Source of the DNA: Puniceicoccaceae bacterium
GTDB taxonomy: Bacteria > Verrucomicrobiota > Verrucomicrobiia > Opitutales > Opitutaceae
Assembly (NCBI GenBank): GCA_007695295.1
Contig: REEB01000124.1
Location: forward strand, 1 to 35,400
Reading direction: 5' to 3'
DNA length: 35,400 bases
The notes under the pieces are model-generated. The model did no database searches. It saw only the letters and a list, made by a program, of their open reading frames with translations, and was not told where the DNA came from. Below, piece after piece: positions 24,977 to 33,424 of this stretch (the stretch's first letter is position 1; each line of letters opens with the position of its first letter). The translations under genes were made by a program, and so were the position numbers.

Positions 24977-27391
24977 ATGGACCTCTCCCCCGCCCGCTGG
25001 ATCTGGCTCCCCTCGGAGCGCACCCCCGCCAACACCTTCGTCGTCTTCCGGCGATCCCTTGACCTGCCCTCCGTCGTGCCACCGGTTTCCGGATACATCT
25101 CGGCCGACAGCCGCTACCGGGTCTGTGTCAACGGCCGGTTCGTCCAATTCGGCCCCGGTCCCTGCGATCCCCGCGAACTCGAAGCCGATCCGCTCGACCT
25201 GACCCCGTTTCTCCAGCCCGGAGAAAACCGCATCGAAATCACCGTGCTCTTCTACGGCCACGGCGAAGGCACCTGGGTCTGCGGCAAACCGGGCCTGATC
25301 GTGCGCCTCGAGATCGGCGGGCCGTCGCCCCGGCTCCTCATCAGTGATCGCGATTGGCTCTGCCGCCCCGATCCTTCCCGCCCCCCCGGTGGCCCCAAAC
25401 GCTCCTACCTGCGCGCTTTGCAGGAAATCGCCGACCTCACCCTCCCGGAGACGGATTGGCGCCCCGCCCTCGAGCTCGACCTGCCCGCCGACCGCCCGCC
25501 CCTCGCCGGCCATTACCTCGACTACCAGACCGACGCCGCGGCCGCCTCCTCGGAGTGCCGCCTCGTGCCCAGGGGCATTCCCCTCCTCAAGTGCGATGAG
25601 GAAGTCGAGGCACGGCCGGTTTACTCGCGGGCCATGATCTGGAAACGAAATCCCGAGGAGTGGTTTGCCTTTCGTGCCCCGGACAGCTTCGAAATTCCCG
25701 AAGGCGCCGACATTCATGACCTCGTGGGCGCCTCGTGCCGCCTGCCGGCCGCCGTAAGGGGTCCCGACAGCCGGTCAACCGCCGCCATCCTCACTTGCCG
25801 CCTGCCCTTCCAATTGGTGGGCTGGCCGTTCCTGGAAGTGGAGTCGGAAGGAGAGTCCGTGATCGAGATCCTCCTCCAGGAGAGCCACGATCCCGACCGT
25901 AACCGCTGGATGGATACCCACCACTTCCGATGGATCCGCCTCACCTGCCCGCCCGGGCGGACGTGCTTCCAAGCCTTCGAGTTCGACTCCGCCATGTGGA
26001 TTCAGCTCCACGTCCGCGACAATCCCCTCCCCGTCACCATCCACCGTGTCGGACTGCGCCACCGGGTCTATCCCTTCGCGCAGCCGGCCGCTTTCACCTT
26101 GGGCGAGCCCGCCCTCCAACGCCTCGCCGATGCCTGCATCCGCACCGTCTGGAACAATGCCCACGACACCCTCGTCGACTGCATGGGCCGCGAACGCCAG
26201 CAATACAGCGGAGACGGCGGCCATGAGATCCTCGCTCTCCTGACCGCCTTCGGAGAATCCCGTCACCCCGCCCGCTACCTCAAGACCTGGAGCCAGGGTC
26301 AGACCCGGGAGGGCTATTTCCTCGACTGCTGGCCCGCCTGGGACCGCATGAACCGCATCCCCCAGCGCATGCTCGGCCTCACCCCATGGGGTCCTCTGCT
26401 CGACCACTCCATCGGTTTCGTATTCGACACCTGGCACTTTTGGCTCTGCACCGGTCAGAGGGAGGCCGTCGCGGATCTCCTCCCGCGCTTCGAGCGTTTC
26501 CTCGGCTACCTTGAATCCCTCGTCCTGCCCGACGGGCTGCTCCCGGTGGAAGATCTCGGCATCCCCACCGTCTGGATCGATCATGACGCGTACCGCGAGC
26601 AACGCGAAAAGCAGTGCGCCTTCACCCTCTATGCCGAAGCCATGCTCAGGACGGCACTCGCGCCTCTGGCCCGGGATCACGGCTACCCCGAGCTCGCCAA
26701 TGGCGCCGAGAAACTGGCCGCCACCCTCTTACACGCCGCCCGCATAACCTTCTGGTGCGCGGCCACCCGGAGCTTCGTCAACAACCTGCCCTGGCGGCAA
26801 AACAATGCCGACTCCCGCTGGTGCGACCGCTCCCTCGCCACCGCCCTCCTTTTCGACCAATGCCCGGACAGCGACACCACCGCCGCGGTCCGCTTGCTGG
26901 CGAAGCGCCCCGCCAGTCTCGGTTTTTCCTACGTGCCCAACCAGATCTGGCGCCACCGCGCCCTCGCCCGCGCCGGCCGGATCGACATCCTCCTCCATGA
27001 ATACCGCACCGAGTGGGCGGAGCTGCGTTCGGTCCGCGAAAACGGCACCATCAGCGAGTTCTGGAATCCCCGGCCCGACAGCAAAGACCAATTCTCCCAC
27101 CTCGGAGTCTTTCCCCTCATCGTGCTCCACCACGACCTCGTCGGGCTGCGGCCCACCAGCCCGGGCTACGCTTCCTACGAAGTGTATCCGCAACTCGGCG
27201 ACATCCGGTCCCTCGACACAACCTGCCACACCCCCGCCGGCCCCCTCCGCTTCTCCAGCCGCCTCCAACCCGACGGCCGCCAATCCATCACCCTCACCGC
27301 CCCGCCGGAAGGCGCAGGCAGGCTGAAAATCGGTTCTGAAACCCGACCGCTGATCCCGGGAGTGGCGTTCAGCTTCGAGCTGCCTGCCTGA
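24977..27391 (+). CDS. Alpha-L-rhamnosidase-type glycoside hydrolase (GH78)
   Basis: An 804-residue hydrolase. Residues 1 to about 400 hold the beta-sandwich domains typical of GH78 (ARWIWLP start, then YISADSRYRVCVNG). The (alpha/alpha)6 catalytic domain covers about 400-720 and a C-terminal beta domain ends the protein. The GH78 acid cluster is conserved in spacing: Asp401, Glu406 and Asp413 in DCMGRERQQYSGDGG, matching the family's DCPQRDERxGWxGDA block. Glu694 in GTISEFW matches the second catalytic glutamate. GH78 enzymes invertingly release terminal alpha-L-rhamnose from rhamnogalacturonan, glycosides or saponins. No signal peptide is visible. A GTG at 24938 is in frame, but the ATG at 24977 is a better fit to the domain start. 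It follows the PL22-type gene by 131 nt and its 3' end overlaps the convergent GH110-type gene by 23 nt. Confidence 0.85.
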   Translation: MDLSPARWIWLPSERTPANTFVVFRRSLDLPSVVPPVSGYISADSRYRVCVNGRFVQFGPGPCDPRELEADPLDLTPFLQPGENRIEITVLFYGHGEGTWVCGKPGLIVRLEIGGPSPRLLISDRDWLCRPDPSRPPGGPKRSYLRALQEIADLTLPETDWRPALELDLPADRPPLAGHYLDYQTDAAAASSECRLVPRGIPLLKCDEEVEARPVYSRAMIWKRNPEEWFAFRAPDSFEIPEGADIHDLVGASCRLPAAVRGPDSRSTAAILTCRLPFQLVGWPFLEVESEGESVIEILLQESHDPDRNRWMDTHHFRWIRLTCPPGRTCFQAFEFDSAMWIQLHVRDNPLPVTIHRVGLRHRVYPFAQPAAFTLGEPALQRLADACIRTVWNNAHDTLVDCMGRERQQYSGDGGHEILALLTAFGESRHPARYLKTWSQGQTREGYFLDCWPAWDRMNRIPQRMLGLTPWGPLLDHSIGFVFDTWHFWLCTGQREAVADLLPRFERFLGYLESLVLPDGLLPVEDLGIPTVWIDHDAYREQREKQCAFTLYAEAMLRTALAPLARDHGYPELANGAEKLAATLLHAARITFWCAATRSFVNNLPWRQNNADSRWCDRSLATALLFDQCPDSDTTAAVRLLAKRPASLGFSYVPNQIWRHRALARAGRIDILLHEYRTEWAELRSVRENGTISEFWNPRPDSKDQFSHLGVFPLIVLHHDLVGLRPTSPGYASYEVYPQLGDIRSLDTTCHTPAGPLRFSSRLQPDGRQSITLTAPPEGAGRLKIGSETRPLIPGVAFSFELPA

Positions 27392-29027
27392 GGTCCAGCT
27401 CCACCGTGCCGCAGAGACGCGCTTCGACGGCCCGGCCGTCTTCCGGCAGCGGGGATTCGGCAAGGTTTCCCGAGCCCGAAAGCCGCTCCACCGAAACGGC
27501 CTCGACCAGCCGGCCCTGGGGGCCGGTGAAGCGGTTGCCCTCCAGCCGGACCGCACCGTGGTAGGGAGTGGAGCGCTGCCCGGGATCACCGCTCTCGGGA
27601 CCGATCTGGAGGACGGCCCGGCCCCAGGCGGGCTCCACGGCGCAGTGGTGGAATTCGCAGTTTCTCACCGTCAGCTCTCCGACCGGGCCGCTCTCGCACC
27701 AGAGTCCGAGGCCGCCCGCCGCCTGGATCGCCGCCCCGCTGGAGCGGAAGGAACAGGCTTCGACCAGCACCTTCCCCCGGGAGGAAAGCAGCACCCCGCG
27801 GGCCCGGTTGTACCGGAAGTCGCAACGGCGCAGAACGGCGTCGGGATGCCAGTCGAGATTGTCGAGCGCATCGCCCATGGCCAGGTCGTCGGGTAACCGA
27901 TCCTCGAATACAACCCGGGCATAGTGGCGATTGAGATCCTCGACCGCACGGGCGCGGCCGGTCCAGTAGTCCTCGAGGCTGACCTCCCGGGCGATGGCAA
28001 AACGCTCGCCCGGCCCGCCCACCGGGGCGCCGGCCTGTTGGAAATGGCGTCGCTCCACCACCACGCTATGGTCATCCAGCCGCCGAACGACCGGGAAATA
28101 GGCCCCGTGGATGTTGCAGCCGTCGTCGAGCTGCCCCTGAAAACGGCAGCCCTCCAATCGGATGATGCCGCCACAGTTGGCAAAGTGGGTCGCGTCCTCG
28201 AGGTCCGAATACACTCCGGGTCCCCGCGGAGAAGGGGCGGTCGCACAGGCCCGGAGATCGATGTCGCGGCTGCGCTGGGCGATCAGCCCCATGCCGGCGG
28301 CCGCATGAATCAGGACCGACTCCAGCCGGACCGCCTCGCACCCATCCAACACGATCCCGGGAGCGGGCCGGACCAGGCTGCGGAGGGTCAGCCAGTTGCC
28401 CACCGCCGGCCGCCGGCTGCTCCGGCCGCGGATTGCCAGATGCTCACGGTCGACAGGCTCGAAGGTCCAGTGATTGCCCCAGGCACCGAGGTTGTCGCCG
28501 CTGCCGGCCACGGGATGACGGCCTTCGCGGTCCCATTCGATGAGACTTCGGATCTTTTCCCGCCAGTGCGTCCCTTCCAGGTGGACCTCGCCGGAATAGA
28601 CCGACCAAGGACCGTTCCAGGCCGGATCCAGACGCACCACCACGCGGTCCTCCGTCACCTCCACGACTTCCGAAAATCGGTTCTGGGACTCGGCCCGATC
28701 CAAGGTCAGGTTGCGAAGGGAGAGCCCGCGGCAGTTGCGGAACCAGAAGGGCGAGACTTTGCCCAGCGAACGGAGCGTGCAGCCCTCGCCCTCGAGGGTG
28801 ATGTCCGACCGGTCCGCCAGCGAAAACGCCGTCAGGCGCGCCCCATCATCGTGGTTGGTGACGGCCAGGGACTCGGAGGCGGCGCCCTCCGGATGGAGGA
28901 TCCAGTCACCTTCCGGAAAAACCAACGTCGTTCCCGACGGGATCGAGCGGGCGGCCCGGCGCAGAGCCGGGGCGAGATCGCCGGCCCGGTCGGCGGTCTC
29001 GCGAAAATCCAGCAGGGCTTTATTCAT
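27369..29027 (-). CDS. Alpha-1,3-galactosidase-type beta-helix enzyme (GH110)
   Basis: A 552-residue right-handed parallel beta-helix protein. It opens with FPEGDWILHPE, the GH110-like entry to the helix, and shows repeated short strands with asparagine/leucine ladders (FRNCRGLSLRNLTLDRA). The catalytic region reads EDATHFANCGG followed by QLDDGCNIHGAYFPVV. It gives Asp278, Asp301 and Asp302, whose spacing of 23 and 24 residues is that of the three catalytic aspartates in characterised GH110 galactosidases. GH110 enzymes cleave terminal alpha-1,3-galactose, for example from blood-group B antigen or carrageenan oligosaccharides. The substrate here is open. No signal peptide is seen. The gene is convergent with the GH78-type gene, and the aguA stop is 28 nt upstream of its ATG, so it may be read from the hisG-agu operon. 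Confidence 0.82.
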   Translation of the reverse strand: MNKALLDFRETADRAGDLAPALRRAARSIPSGTTLVFPEGDWILHPEGAASESLAVTNHDDGARLTAFSLADRSDITLEGEGCTLRSLGKVSPFWFRNCRGLSLRNLTLDRAESQNRFSEVVEVTEDRVVVRLDPAWNGPWSVYSGEVHLEGTHWREKIRSLIEWDREGRHPVAGSGDNLGAWGNHWTFEPVDREHLAIRGRSSRRPAVGNWLTLRSLVRPAPGIVLDGCEAVRLESVLIHAAAGMGLIAQRSRDIDLRACATAPSPRGPGVYSDLEDATHFANCGGIIRLEGCRFQGQLDDGCNIHGAYFPVVRRLDDHSVVVERRHFQQAGAPVGGPGERFAIAREVSLEDYWTGRARAVEDLNRHYARVVFEDRLPDDLAMGDALDNLDWHPDAVLRRCDFRYNRARGVLLSSRGKVLVEACSFRSSGAAIQAAGGLGLWCESGPVGELTVRNCEFHHCAVEPAWGRAVLQIGPESGDPGQRSTPYHGAVRLEGNRFTGPQGRLVEAVSVERLSGSGNLAESPLPEDGRAVEARLCGTVELDLRQAARS

Positions 29028-29054
29028 GGCGCAATCGCAGCCGAGGATAGCCGA

Positions 29055-30092
29055 TCAGGCCGGCTGCTGCTGGGAAATGCAGTGCAGCGTGCCCAGGCCC
29101 CAGACGAGATCGAGGCAGTCCACCGGGATGATCTGCCGCCCGTCAAAACAGTCCGCCAGCACCACCCCGGCTTGGAAATCCCGCGCGGGCTGGCGAAAGG
29201 TCGGGTACAGCACCGCCCCATTGATGATGAGAAAATTGGCGTAGCTGGCCGGCATGACCTGGCCTTCGCGCTCGCAGCGTTCGGGCATGGGCAACTCGCG
29301 GATATCGAAGGGCCGGCCGGCGGGGGTGCGCAGGGTGCGCAGCCGGGCCAGGTTTTCCCGGAGCGGTTCATGATTGGGGGAGGCCGGGTCGGGGTCGACC
29401 ACGGTCACAATGCCGTCTTCGCGGAAAAACCGGCTCAGGTCGTCGATGTGGCCATCCGTATCATCGCCCTCGATACCGTCCCCCAGCCAGAGGATGCCAT
29501 CGACCCCGAGGCCGTCCCGCAGCATTCGCTCCACCGCGCCCCGGTCGAGGCCGGGGTTGCGGTTCGGATTGAGCAGGCAGGCCTCGGTGGTGAGGAGCAG
29601 GCCGGCGCCGTTGACGTCGATCGAGCCGCCTTCAAGCACTGAATCGAAAACAAACCTCCGCAACCCGAGCGCTTCCGCGATCAAGCCGGGGATGCGGTTG
29701 TCCTGCTCGTAGGGCGGGTATTTGTCGCCCCAGGCGTTGTAGCGCCAGTCTGTCGCGGCGACTTCTCCCGTTTCGCGGTGCTTGACGAAGATCGGACCGT
29801 GGTCTCGGCACCAGGCATCGTCGGTGGCATGATCGAAGAGGCGGATGCGGCCGGGGACGGCGCCGGAAGCGTCGAGCCAGTGGCGGGCGGTGTCCTGCAG
29901 CTCCGCGGCGCAGTTGATGCGGACCTCCTGGAAACGGCTGATGAGGGCGGCGATTTCGGCAAACTTTGGCGGGATGGCTTCGAAGAAACCCGGCCAGGAT
30001 TCGGTCTTGTGCGGCCAGGACAGCCAGACGGCCTCCTGATGGGCCCACTCCGCCGGCATCCGGAAGCCGGCCTCACGCGGGGTCGTGCTCAT
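29055..30092 (-). CDS. aguA: Agmatine deiminase
   Basis: A 345-residue enzyme that hydrolyses agmatine to N-carbamoylputrescine and ammonia, in the arginine-to-putrescine route. Motifs of the penta-propeller guanidino-modifying family are intact: the Trp/Arg/Asp substrate block DDAWCRDHGP (91-100), EGGSIDVNG (154-162), LTTEACLLNPNRNP (167-180), the acid/histidine pair in GDDTDGHIDD (209-218) and the nucleophile Cys338 in LHCISQQQP. The frame is open upstream, but the ATG at 30092 overlaps the aguB stop (ATGA) and starts the family's normal N-terminus. Coupling to aguB means the two steps are made together. Length and active site are normal. Confidence 0.95.
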   Translation of the reverse strand: MSTTPREAGFRMPAEWAHQEAVWLSWPHKTESWPGFFEAIPPKFAEIAALISRFQEVRINCAAELQDTARHWLDASGAVPGRIRLFDHATDDAWCRDHGPIFVKHRETGEVAATDWRYNAWGDKYPPYEQDNRIPGLIAEALGLRRFVFDSVLEGGSIDVNGAGLLLTTEACLLNPNRNPGLDRGAVERMLRDGLGVDGILWLGDGIEGDDTDGHIDDLSRFFREDGIVTVVDPDPASPNHEPLRENLARLRTLRTPAGRPFDIRELPMPERCEREGQVMPASYANFLIINGAVLYPTFRQPARDFQAGVVLADCFDGRQIIPVDCLDLVWGLGTLHCISQQQPA

Positions 30093-30979
30093 CGCTCGCC
30101 GGGTTCGTCGAGAAACCGCTTCTGCAGGCCGGCATAGGTTTCGATCCGCCGGTCGCGGAAAAACGGCCAGTTGCAGCGGACGTCGTCGAGATAGCCGAGG
30201 TCGCACTCGACCAGCAGGATTTCCTCCCGGTCGCTCGATCCTTTGGCGAGAAGCTGGCCGTGCGGATCGGCGACAAAGGAGCCCCCGAAGAACTGCACCG
30301 ACTCCTCCAGGCCGACCCGGTTGACGGCCGCCACGTAGCAGCCGTTGGCGACCGCATGGCCGCGCTGGATCGTCTCCCAGGCGGTGTGCTGGGCCTTGCC
30401 GAAGGTTTCCTTCTCGTGCAGGTGCCAGCCGATCGCGGTCGGGTAGAAGAGAATCTCCGCTCCTTGGAGCGCGGTCAGCCGGGCGGCCTCGGGAAACCAT
30501 TGGTCCCAGCAGACCAGCACCCCGATCCGCCCGAAGCGGGTGTCCCAGACGCGGTAACCGAGATCCCCGGGCGTGAAGTAGAATTTCTCATAATAGCCCG
30601 GATCGTCCGGGATGTGCATCTTGCGGTATTTTCCAAGGTAGGAACCGTCCGCATCGATGATGGCGGCTGTATTATGGTAGAGGCCGGGGGCGCGTTTCTC
30701 GAAAAGCGAAGCCACCACCACCACGCCCAGCTCACCGGCCAGTTGGGCCAGCCGCTCGGTCGTCGGCCCCGGCACCGGCTCGGCCAAGGCAAACAAGGCC
30801 ACCTCCTCCCGCTTGCAAAAGTAGGGGGTGAGAAACAGCTCTTGAAGGCAGATGATATGCGCCCCGCCGGCCGCGGCCTCGCGGATGTGCGCCTCGGTGC
30901 TCTCGAGCGCCAGCCGAGGTGTCTCTTCCGCCTTGCCCTGGATGAGCCCGAGGGTGACTTTTCTCGCTGCCGTCGCCAT
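30089..30979 (-). CDS. aguB: N-carbamoylputrescine amidase
   Basis: A 296-residue nitrilase-superfamily amidase that converts N-carbamoylputrescine to putrescine, CO2 and ammonia. The Glu-Lys-Cys triad is visible: Glu47 (LQELFLTPYF), Lys120 (KYRKMHIPDDPGYYEK) and Cys157 (VLVCWDQWFPEA). The stretch MHIPDDPGYYEKFYFTPGD is highly characteristic of AguB. The ATG at 30979 is 4 nt after the hisG stop and gives the standard N-terminus; the longer open frame overlaps hisG. The stop overlaps aguA by ATGA. With aguA it forms a complete agmatine-to-putrescine module in the cytoplasm. No arginine decarboxylase is in the window. Confidence 0.95.
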   Translation of the reverse strand: MATAARKVTLGLIQGKAEETPRLALESTEAHIREAAAGGAHIICLQELFLTPYFCKREEVALFALAEPVPGPTTERLAQLAGELGVVVVASLFEKRAPGLYHNTAAIIDADGSYLGKYRKMHIPDDPGYYEKFYFTPGDLGYRVWDTRFGRIGVLVCWDQWFPEAARLTALQGAEILFYPTAIGWHLHEKETFGKAQHTAWETIQRGHAVANGCYVAAVNRVGLEESVQFFGGSFVADPHGQLLAKGSSDREEILLVECDLGYLDDVRCNWPFFRDRRIETYAGLQKRFLDEPGER

Positions 30980-30983
30980 GATT

Positions 30984-31868
30984 TTAATACACCACTTTGT
31001 TGAGCGGATACTCGATGATGCCCTCCGCCCCGTGGGACTTGAGCACGGGGATGATTTCGCGAACGACGGCCTCGTCGACGACGGTCTCGAGGGCAACCCA
31101 GTCCGCACTGCTTAGCGGGGAGATGGTCGGGTTGCGCAGGGCGGGCAGGCCGTTGAGGATCTCGTCGAGCCGGTCCTTGGGGGCATTGAGCTTGAGGCCG
31201 ACTTTGCTTTCCGCTTCCAGCGCGGCCGTCAGGAGCAGGGCGATGTTCTCGATCTTGCGGCGTTTGGCCGGAATTTCCCAGCTCTGGCGGTTGGCGATAA
31301 GCTTTGTGTTTGTCTCCATGATCGTGGCCACGATCCGCAGCTTGTTCGCCCGCAGGCTCCCGCCGGTCTCGGTGATGTCCACGATCGCGTCGACCAAGTC
31401 GGGCGCCTTCATTTCGGTCGCCCCCCAGGAAAACTCCACCTCCGCGGAGACACCCCGCTCCTTCAAGAAGGCACGGGTCGTCTCGACCAGTTCAGTGGCG
31501 ATGCGCTTGCCCTGGAGGTCCTCGACCGCGCGGATGGGGGAGCTCTCCGGCACCGCCATCACCCAGCGGGACTTCAGCCGGGTGGCGCGGCTGTAGATCA
31601 AATCACAGACCTCGACCACATCGGAGCGGTTTTCGCGGATCCAGTCCAGCCCGGTTAGCCCGCAGTCGAAAAAGCCGTGCTCGACGTACCGGCTGACCTC
31701 CTGGGCGCGCACGAAGCGGCCGTCCAGCTCGGGATCGTCGATCACTGGCCGGTAGGAGCGCGAACTGAGTGTGATGGAAAACCCGGCCTTGCCGAAGAGT
31801 ACACGGGTCGACTCTTCGAGGCTGCCCTTGGGCAGGCCGAGCATCAGAAGCGGTTTTGATTCGGACAC
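30984..31868 (-). CDS. hisG: ATP phosphoribosyltransferase, long form
   Basis: First enzyme of histidine biosynthesis: ATP plus PRPP gives phosphoribosyl-ATP. The 294-residue length and a C-terminal regulatory domain (about 215-294, with [21 protein letters not shown] at the end) mark the long, homohexameric form, which is feedback-inhibited by histidine and needs no HisZ. Motifs [12 protein letters not shown] near the start, [10 protein letters not shown] and the PRPP-loop region [16 protein letters not shown] are present. The GTG at 31868 is preferred because GGAG stands 5 nt before it; the ATG at 31844 lacks such a site and would start right at LGLPKGS. It is the first gene of hisG-aguB-aguA. 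No other his gene is in the window. Confidence 0.93.
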   Translation of the reverse strand: MSESKPLLMLGLPKGSLEESTRVLFGKAGFSITLSSRSYRPVIDDPELDGRFVRAQEVSRYVEHGFFDCGLTGLDWIRENRSDVVEVCDLIYSRATRLKSRWVMAVPESSPIRAVEDLQGKRIATELVETTRAFLKERGVSAEVEFSWGATEMKAPDLVDAIVDITETGGSLRANKLRIVATIMETNTKLIANRQSWEIPAKRRKIENIALLLTAALEAESKVGLKLNAPKDRLDEILNGLPALRNPTISPLSSADWVALETVVDEAVVREIIPVLKSHGAEGIIEYPLNKVVY

Positions 31869-32071
31869 GGCTCCGAAACAGCCCCAGCCCTCCACCCGGC
31901 TCAAGGAAATTCGCCGATTGCAGCCATTCGTTAAAAGATTGAAAAGATTCGCCTTCAGGTGACCCCGTTTTTTCCGATCAGTTTTCCTGATAAGGCACCA
32001 CCGGGCGCCATCCATTTCCCCGGTCAATTCTGTTGCCACCGCACCATTTTTTTACAAACTTGCTTTCGACC
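31869..32071. promoter_or_regulatory. Divergent control region between hisG and the response regulator gene
   Basis: This 203-nt gap separates two divergently transcribed units and must contain both promoters. It is locally AT-rich around 31925-31955. A short inverted repeat ATCAG-TTTTC-CTGAT lies at about 31977-31991. I found no pair of hexamers close enough to consensus to name a promoter. Confidence 0.3.
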
Positions 32072-32818
32072 ATGCCAAATACGCCCAAACCGCTGGTTCT
32101 AATCGTGGAGGACGAGGTCGAGCTGGCCAACTTGATCGCCGAATACCTCGAGGGGAACAACATGCTCACCCAGGTCTGCCACCGCTGCAATCTGGCTTTC
32201 CGCTTCCTCAAGAACAACTTCGCCAACATTCTCCTCCTCGACCTCACCCTGCCCGACCAAGATGGGTTTTCCTTTTACGAGGAGCTCAAGCGCAACGACA
32301 TCAGCGTCCCCACCATCTTTCTCACCGGCAACGCCTCCGAAGTCTCCAAGGTCAAAGGCCTCGAGCTGGGGGCGGACGACTACGTCACCAAACCCTTCAG
32401 CATGGCCGAGCTGGTCGCCCGGATCAACGCCGTCCTCCGGCGCGCCGAGGTCGCCGGTGATTTCAACCTCACCAAAAACGTCCGGCTGACCGACGAGCCT
32501 TTCACTTTCAACCTCGCCCGGGTCGATCCCAAAACCCTGCTCGTGACCTTCCCGAACGGCAACACCGCCAAAATCGGCCGCAAGGAGCTGGGTATCATGG
32601 CCTACCTCGCCAACTCTCCCAGCTCCATCGTCACCCGCAAAAACCTCATCCACTCCGTCTGGGGCATCCATGCGGACATCCGCAGCCGATCCCTCGACCA
32701 GTATATCGTCAAAATCCGCGACCTCTTTCAGAAGGAGGGGGTCCCCCTCGACAACCTCAAAACCATCCACGGCATCGGCTACCAATACGAGCCCCTGGAA
32801 CAAACTCCCTCCGAGTAA
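32072..32818 (+). CDS. OmpR/PhoB-family two-component response regulator
   Basis: A 248-residue DNA-binding response regulator. The receiver domain (about 5-125) has the acidic pair Glu13/Asp14, phospho-acceptor Asp57 (LLLDLTLPDQDG), Thr85 (FLTGNAS) and Lys107 (YVTKPFS), so it should accept phosphate. The C-terminal winged helix (about 145-242) has the OmpR pattern, with a recognition helix region RSRSLDQYIVKIRDLF and the terminal hairpin IHGIGYQYE. A long linker of roughly 25 residues between the domains is slightly unusual. The ATG at 32072 gives the normal receiver start, and upstream codons (TTG at 32033) are not protein-like. No histidine kinase is nearby, so the partner is unknown and the gene is an orphan in this window. 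Targets cannot be told from the sequence. Confidence 0.92.
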   Translation: MPNTPKPLVLIVEDEVELANLIAEYLEGNNMLTQVCHRCNLAFRFLKNNFANILLLDLTLPDQDGFSFYEELKRNDISVPTIFLTGNASEVSKVKGLELGADDYVTKPFSMAELVARINAVLRRAEVAGDFNLTKNVRLTDEPFTFNLARVDPKTLLVTFPNGNTAKIGRKELGIMAYLANSPSSIVTRKNLIHSVWGIHADIRSRSLDQYIVKIRDLFQKEGVPLDNLKTIHGIGYQYEPLEQTPSE

Positions 32819-32854
32819 CCAGGCGCCCGCGGCGGCCTCCGTGGTCCCGCCATC

Positions 32855-33385
32855 ATGCCGCTGTATTTTGCCTACGGGTCAAATCTGCTGACCCCCCGCC
32901 TGCGTGCCCGCAGTCCTTCCGCTCTGCCCATGGGCGTCGCCAGCCTTCCCGGCTACCGCTTCGGCTGGCAAAAGATCGGCTCCGATCGCTCCGGCAAAGC
33001 CGCTCTCATCCCCGGCCGCCCCGGCGGTCGCCAGGCCGTCTGGGGAGTCCTCTTTTCCATCCATGAGTCCGATCTCGCTCCCCTCGATCAGGCCGAGGGC
33101 GAAGGGACCGAATACCACCGCCGCGAGATCACCGTCCAGACCATCGAAGGCCCCCACGCCTGTTTCACCTACTTCCCCGATCCGGGCCGGATCGACCCCT
33201 CCCTGAGTCCCTTCGACTGGTACCATGCCCTTGTCCTCACCGGAGCCCGCCAACACCGACTGCCGGCGGACTGGATCCGCCTCCTCGAAGATGTCAAAAC
33301 GGTGCCAGATCCCGACCGCGTCCGGGCTTCACGCCATTTTCTTCTTCTCGAGGGCTTGGAACACGGCGCCGTTCACCGCCACTGA
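32855..33385 (+). CDS. Gamma-glutamylcyclotransferase-fold (AIG2/GGCT-like) protein
   Basis: A 176-residue protein of the gamma-glutamylcyclotransferase-like family. Its N-terminus carries the substrate-binding loop YFAYGSNLL (residues 4-12), and Glu81 in LDQAEGEGTEYHR is at the catalytic glutamate position. The GYRFGW and VWGVLFSI strands are also typical. Members cyclise gamma-glutamyl groups to 5-oxoproline, or act as gamma-glutamylamine cyclotransferases. The exact substrate is not clear. It is 36 nt after the response regulator gene on the same strand and may be co-transcribed with it. The aguA/aguB operon opposite makes putrescine, so a role on gamma-glutamyl-amines is conceivable, but that is speculation. 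The last residues (HGAVHRH) run just past the domain. Confidence 0.85.
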   Translation: MPLYFAYGSNLLTPRLRARSPSALPMGVASLPGYRFGWQKIGSDRSGKAALIPGRPGGRQAVWGVLFSIHESDLAPLDQAEGEGTEYHRREITVQTIEGPHACFTYFPDPGRIDPSLSPFDWYHALVLTGARQHRLPADWIRLLEDVKTVPDPDRVRASRHFLLLEGLEHGAVHRH

Positions 33386-33424
33386 CCGAATCCAGGGCCA
33401 GGCTCCGTCGGCTTGCCGGCCGCT

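Noticed and set aside
27924-29642. Plus-strand open frame of 572 codons
   Set aside because: It spans the antisense of both the GH110-type gene and aguA, whose conserved motifs lie on the minus strand.
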